Source: Oscillospiraceae bacterium (GTDB lineage: Bacteria; Bacillota; Clostridia; Oscillospirales; Ruminococcaceae). Taken from it: DNA of 14,777 nucleotides. The stretch lies in the NCBI GenBank assembly GCA_029062865.1, contig JAIDPG010000228.1, forward strand, positions 1 through 14,777, in the 5' to 3' direction. A program made the translations under genes and the position numbers. Below are positions 11,760-14,777 of the stretch, one piece after another; positions within the stretch are counted from its first letter, which is position 1; each line of letters starts with the position of its first letter. Below the pieces are notes generated by a model that made no database searches, was not told the origin of the DNA, and saw only the letters and a list, made by a program, of their open reading frames with translations.

Positions 11760-14528
11760 ATGAAAACATCCGTATATTTAGTTCTCAAATACTGGAGAAA
11801 GCACAAGAAAAACCTAATAGCGCTGATATTTTCCGGCGTTCTGCTCGCGGCTATGATTTTTGTCTTGCTTATTCTGCGGCGGGAATATTCCGTCCGCAGG
11901 CTTGACAGCTGCCGCGACTCGTGGGGCGCGTTTGACTTGATAATCGTGAATTCCAACGACGAGCTGCTCGCAAAGGTCACCGAGGGGAAAACGGGTTACA
12001 CCTACGGCTCTCTCGACGTTGTGGGGGAAATGGGAAACGAGGCGAACCGCTTTCTTGTCGGGGTTCTCCACGACGAGCACAATTTGTATCATATTCCGCT
12101 TTCCGAGGGCAGACTTCCCGAAACCTCCACGGAGATCGCGCTCGACACGAACACGATCAAAGCGCTCTTTTGGGTCGGAAAATGCGGCGAGACTATCACG
12201 CTTGACGGCGAGACCTACACGATCACGGGGATAATCGACAATGAAAAAATCGACCGCTTAGGGTGGCAAAACGACACCCACGTGGTGGATTTCAGCCATT
12301 ATCTGCCGCCGATATTTATTGGAGAAAGCGATAAAACGCCGCTTTACCGCGCGGATTTCTTCGGCGATTATTATTACGGCGAGCTTCTGCCCGGAATGGA
12401 CGAGCGGCTTAAAAATGTCGACCAAGAATCAACCTACACGGATTATTTGCGGAATAATATAGAATTTGATGACAAGGGGTACGGCTGCAATTGGGACTTA
12501 AACGCCGGCTTCTCGTGGTTGACGGAATATGGCGACAACACGAATTTTATTCTGTTCACCGCGTATATCGGCATAGCGGTCGCGGTTTTGTCCGTGTTTT
12601 CCGTGATGAAGTCCGTTTTTTCGGAGCGTGCCGCGTGGATAAGCACGCTTAAAAGAATAGGCGCGGGGCGGGGCGTTCTCGCGAAATTCTACGCCGCGGA
12701 ATGTGCGTTTTTTACGATAATTCAGACGGCTGTCGGACTGCTGGCGGGACTTTTGTCCTACGGCGTTATCTTAGCTTATAAAGTAAATGTTCTGGGCGAA
12801 AAACCGTTCAGCGGATTTACAACTAACTTCATCATCACAAACAACACGCGCGATCCGTTTTTGTACGCGGTCATCTGCTCAATTGCCGTGTTTGTGCCGG
12901 CGTATCTGCTTTGCGTGCTGACTTCAAAGCTCAGAGCGAAAAAGCTCCGCAAGCAAGAAAAGCCGCGCTCGCTTTGGCGGTGCTTCGGGCGGGCGTTCGC
13001 GCGGGGGAGCGTTACTGTCGTGCAGACGGCAGCGCTGGCGCTCATCTTCTTCTCGGTGATCATGACCTATTTGTATTACACGAGAAACGGCAAGGACGAG
13101 CCGCTGATGTTTTTGAGTATGCCCCTTGAAATTGACAACTATTACGCGGGCGGCATTGATCTTAATAAAGAAGGTCTCGCCGAATATTATTATGTCTCGC
13201 CGCCCGCCCTTAACGGAGTGGGTCATCAGGACAAAGACTCGACGCAGCACCTTTTTTTCATAAACCCCGATGATACCAAGGGCTTTGGCGACGACACCGC
13301 TGCGAAGCTCCCCGAGGGAACGGTCTCTATGGGAGAAATGGGGTATCTCTTTATTGAGCTCGACGAGCCAAACAGCACTTACGGAAAAGAAATAGACCTG
13401 TCAAACCAGATCGTCCGCGATCTGCTTCTACAAATGTCCTCGGAAGAATACCAAAACTTCTTCGACGAGGGGCAATTGGGCTCGAAGCATTTATATCAAG
13501 CGCCCGCAAGGCTCGCGGACGCGGGGACGATAAGCGGGCTCTCGGAGTACGTTAAAAGCGGCGAAATAAATATCGGCGCGATAAACAGCGGCGAGGAAAT
13601 TCTTGTGACGTACACAAGCAAAATACCGCCGTTCGAGGCGGGCGACAGGGTGACGCTTTATATGTCCGAGGCGCATGAGCAAGGCTATGGCTTAGGGAAC
13701 ATCACAAGCGCGGAGGTCACGGTGGGCGCGGTGCTCCAAATTACGGGCAGCTCCCCCGAGCTTCTTAAAAAAGCGTCGCGCGACAGCGAGCGCGATTATA
13801 ACTTCCTCACGACCCACACGGGTGCTCTGGCAATGGGCGCGCCGAGCGCCGCCTACTCGGAGGCGTTCGCGTATGAGGAGGTGACGGGCGCGCCGTTCCC
13901 GCTTTCCGCCGAGCTTTCCGTAACGTCGCTCAAAAAGCTGAAACGAGAGATTTTTGTCAATCGTATGAAGAAGCTCGGAAGCATCGTGCTGATTTTGATT
14001 TTAATGTCGCTTCTCGGCTTTTCCGCGTATTTCAACGGCATAGGAATGAAGATCCGCGCGAAGAAATACGAGGTCTCCGTTATTCGGGCGGTGGGAACGC
14101 CCGTCTCGGCGATCCGAAAGCGGCTGATGCTTGCAAGCCTAAAAATCCCGCTCATCGCGTCGGCGATCGCTTACAGCTTAATAAGGGTCGTGCAATTTGT
14201 TATGGAAAAGCTTAGCGTGTGGTATATCGAGCAAACCCATTTGTCGCAGGATATGGGTATGGAGGCGTTCAATCAGCTTTGGCACAATATCTCGCCGCTC
14301 GAAAAACAGGAGCTCTTTAAGGAGGTCGACGCGCTGGACGCAAAGCGTTCCGCGGTGAGCAGGCTGTTTTTCCTGAACAACCGTATGTGGGACCCGCGCG
14401 CGGAGATCCCCATTCTTATACTTTTGGCGGTGATCTGCGCGGCGACGTTTATTCTTACTGCTCTGGCGCTCAAAAAATTCAAACGAAATATTGCTTTCGA
14501 TTTAAATTCCGGGAGGACAAAACAATGA
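11760..14528 (+). CDS. Large FtsX/MacB-type ABC transporter permease
   Basis: This 922-residue permease has an N-terminal membrane helix (about 18-40), followed by an extracytoplasmic domain of about 215 residues. The first FtsX core (about 261-395) holds three helices and the cytoplasmic SERAAWISTLKRIGAGRG loop. A basic linker and another helix (about 417-440) come next, then a second extracytoplasmic domain of about 300 residues. The final FtsX core has helices near 740-758, about 800-820 and 881-903, with AKKYEVSVIRAVGTP in its cytoplasmic loop. The two-fold core with large outer domains resembles exporters of antimicrobial peptides or lipids and the Gram-positive peptide-resistance transporters; the substrate is unknown. 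The ATG at 11760 has GGGAGG 6 nt upstream. The longer frame from 11679 has no such site and crosses the palindrome. The ATPase gene overlaps its stop as ATGA. Confidence 0.85.
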   Translation: MKTSVYLVLKYWRKHKKNLIALIFSGVLLAAMIFVLLILRREYSVRRLDSCRDSWGAFDLIIVNSNDELLAKVTEGKTGYTYGSLDVVGEMGNEANRFLVGVLHDEHNLYHIPLSEGRLPETSTEIALDTNTIKALFWVGKCGETITLDGETYTITGIIDNEKIDRLGWQNDTHVVDFSHYLPPIFIGESDKTPLYRADFFGDYYYGELLPGMDERLKNVDQESTYTDYLRNNIEFDDKGYGCNWDLNAGFSWLTEYGDNTNFILFTAYIGIAVAVLSVFSVMKSVFSERAAWISTLKRIGAGRGVLAKFYAAECAFFTIIQTAVGLLAGLLSYGVILAYKVNVLGEKPFSGFTTNFIITNNTRDPFLYAVICSIAVFVPAYLLCVLTSKLRAKKLRKQEKPRSLWRCFGRAFARGSVTVVQTAALALIFFSVIMTYLYYTRNGKDEPLMFLSMPLEIDNYYAGGIDLNKEGLAEYYYVSPPALNGVGHQDKDSTQHLFFINPDDTKGFGDDTAAKLPEGTVSMGEMGYLFIELDEPNSTYGKEIDLSNQIVRDLLLQMSSEEYQNFFDEGQLGSKHLYQAPARLADAGTISGLSEYVKSGEINIGAINSGEEILVTYTSKIPPFEAGDRVTLYMSEAHEQGYGLGNITSAEVTVGAVLQITGSSPELLKKASRDSERDYNFLTTHTGALAMGAPSAAYSEAFAYEEVTGAPFPLSAELSVTSLKKLKREIFVNRMKKLGSIVLILILMSLLGFSAYFNGIGMKIRAKKYEVSVIRAVGTPVSAIRKRLMLASLKIPLIASAIAYSLIRVVQFVMEKLSVWYIEQTHLSQDMGMEAFNQLWHNISPLEKQELFKEVDALDAKRSAVSRLFFLNNRMWDPRAEIPILILLAVICAATFILTALALKKFKRNIAFDLNSGRTKQ

Positions 14529-14777
14529 TCAAAACAGATAATTTAAGCAAGACCTACGGCAAGGGCGAAAGCGCCGTAACGGCGCTGAACGGCGCGAGCC
14601 TCACGATCGAGGACGGCGAGCTCGTAGCTATAATCGGCAAATCGGGCAGCGGCAAGACGACGCTTCTCAACCTGCTCGGCTGCCTCGACGAGGCGACGGA
14701 CGGCAAGGTTTTTTACAACGACGTTGAAACGACCTCGTTAAGTGACAGTGCGGCGGCGGATTTCAGGCTGCGGCATA
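14525..14777 (+). CDS. MacB/LolD-type ABC transporter ATPase, 3' partial
   Basis: The first 84 codons of an ABC ATPase are visible before the window ends. The start overlaps the permease stop as ATGA, with a modest GGAGGACAAAACA upstream. Residues 1-33 form the usual first beta sheet (LSKTYGKGESAVTALNGASL). Walker A is GKSGSGKTT (38-46), followed by LLNLLGCLDEATDGKV, typical of the MacB/LolD/BceA class. The Q-loop, signature and Walker B lie outside. It should power the permease encoded just upstream. Confidence 0.95.
   Translation, partial: MIKTDNLSKTYGKGESAVTALNGASLTIEDGELVAIIGKSGSGKTTLLNLLGCLDEATDGKVFYNDVETTSLSDSAAADFRLRH

Noticed and set aside
11434..11760. Riboswitch or T-box leader upstream of the exporter
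   Set aside because: I could find no conserved riboswitch core and no terminator with a T-run; the symmetric elements look more like protein-binding sites.

Overview
The window looks like chromosomal DNA of an anaerobic Firmicute of the class Clostridia, probably near the Oscillospiraceae or Ruminococcaceae. That placement is an inference. It rests on strong Shine-Dalgarno sites, moderately high GC coding with AT-rich gaps, a replication-initiator-like helix-turn-helix/DUF6017 protein, clostridial-type PssA and Psd proteins, and a large two-gene ABC exporter.

Bases 1-3520 are a plus-strand accessory stretch with much decay. It begins inside a large SMC/YhaN-like ATPase whose Walker A end lies outside the window. 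A 172-residue gene with a GyrA-like helical tail follows, flanked by two remnants of calcineurin-type metallophosphoesterase genes. One remnant keeps only a 27-codon N-terminus. The other has both ends but has lost its metal-binding centre. Next come two copies of a 51-bp hairpin repeat, the second abutting a minus-strand scrap of a 2-oxoacid oxidoreductase gamma-subunit gene. A minus-strand HTH/DUF6017 gene, of a type common on clostridial plasmids and integrative elements, closes the region.

Bases 4582-11469 hold a tight seven-gene minus-strand operon with a near-consensus promoter (TTGACA, 17 bp, TAAAAT) and a strong intrinsic terminator. In transcription order it encodes a DgkA-type lipid/undecaprenol kinase, a CDP-archaeol-synthase (CarS) family protein, PssA, Psd, a UbiA-family prenyltransferase, a rifampin-phosphotransferase-like ATP-grasp/swivelling-His enzyme, and a YghO-like GNAT acyltransferase. 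Adjacent genes overlap or are at most 7 nt apart. UbiA, CarS, a serine CDP-alcohol transferase and its decarboxylase are the same families, in the same order of use, as the late steps of archaeal ether-phospholipid synthesis. This is the most promising candidate for an undescribed system here. The Psd lacks two residues of its usual catalytic set but keeps the Gly-Ser self-cleavage site.

Bases 11414-11759 are a divergent control region with a 29-bp imperfect dyad, a short perfect palindrome and paired 9-bp direct repeats. From 11760 a plus-strand ABC exporter begins: a 922-residue FtsX/MacB-type permease, followed by its ATPase in ATGA overlap. The ATPase is cut by the window end.
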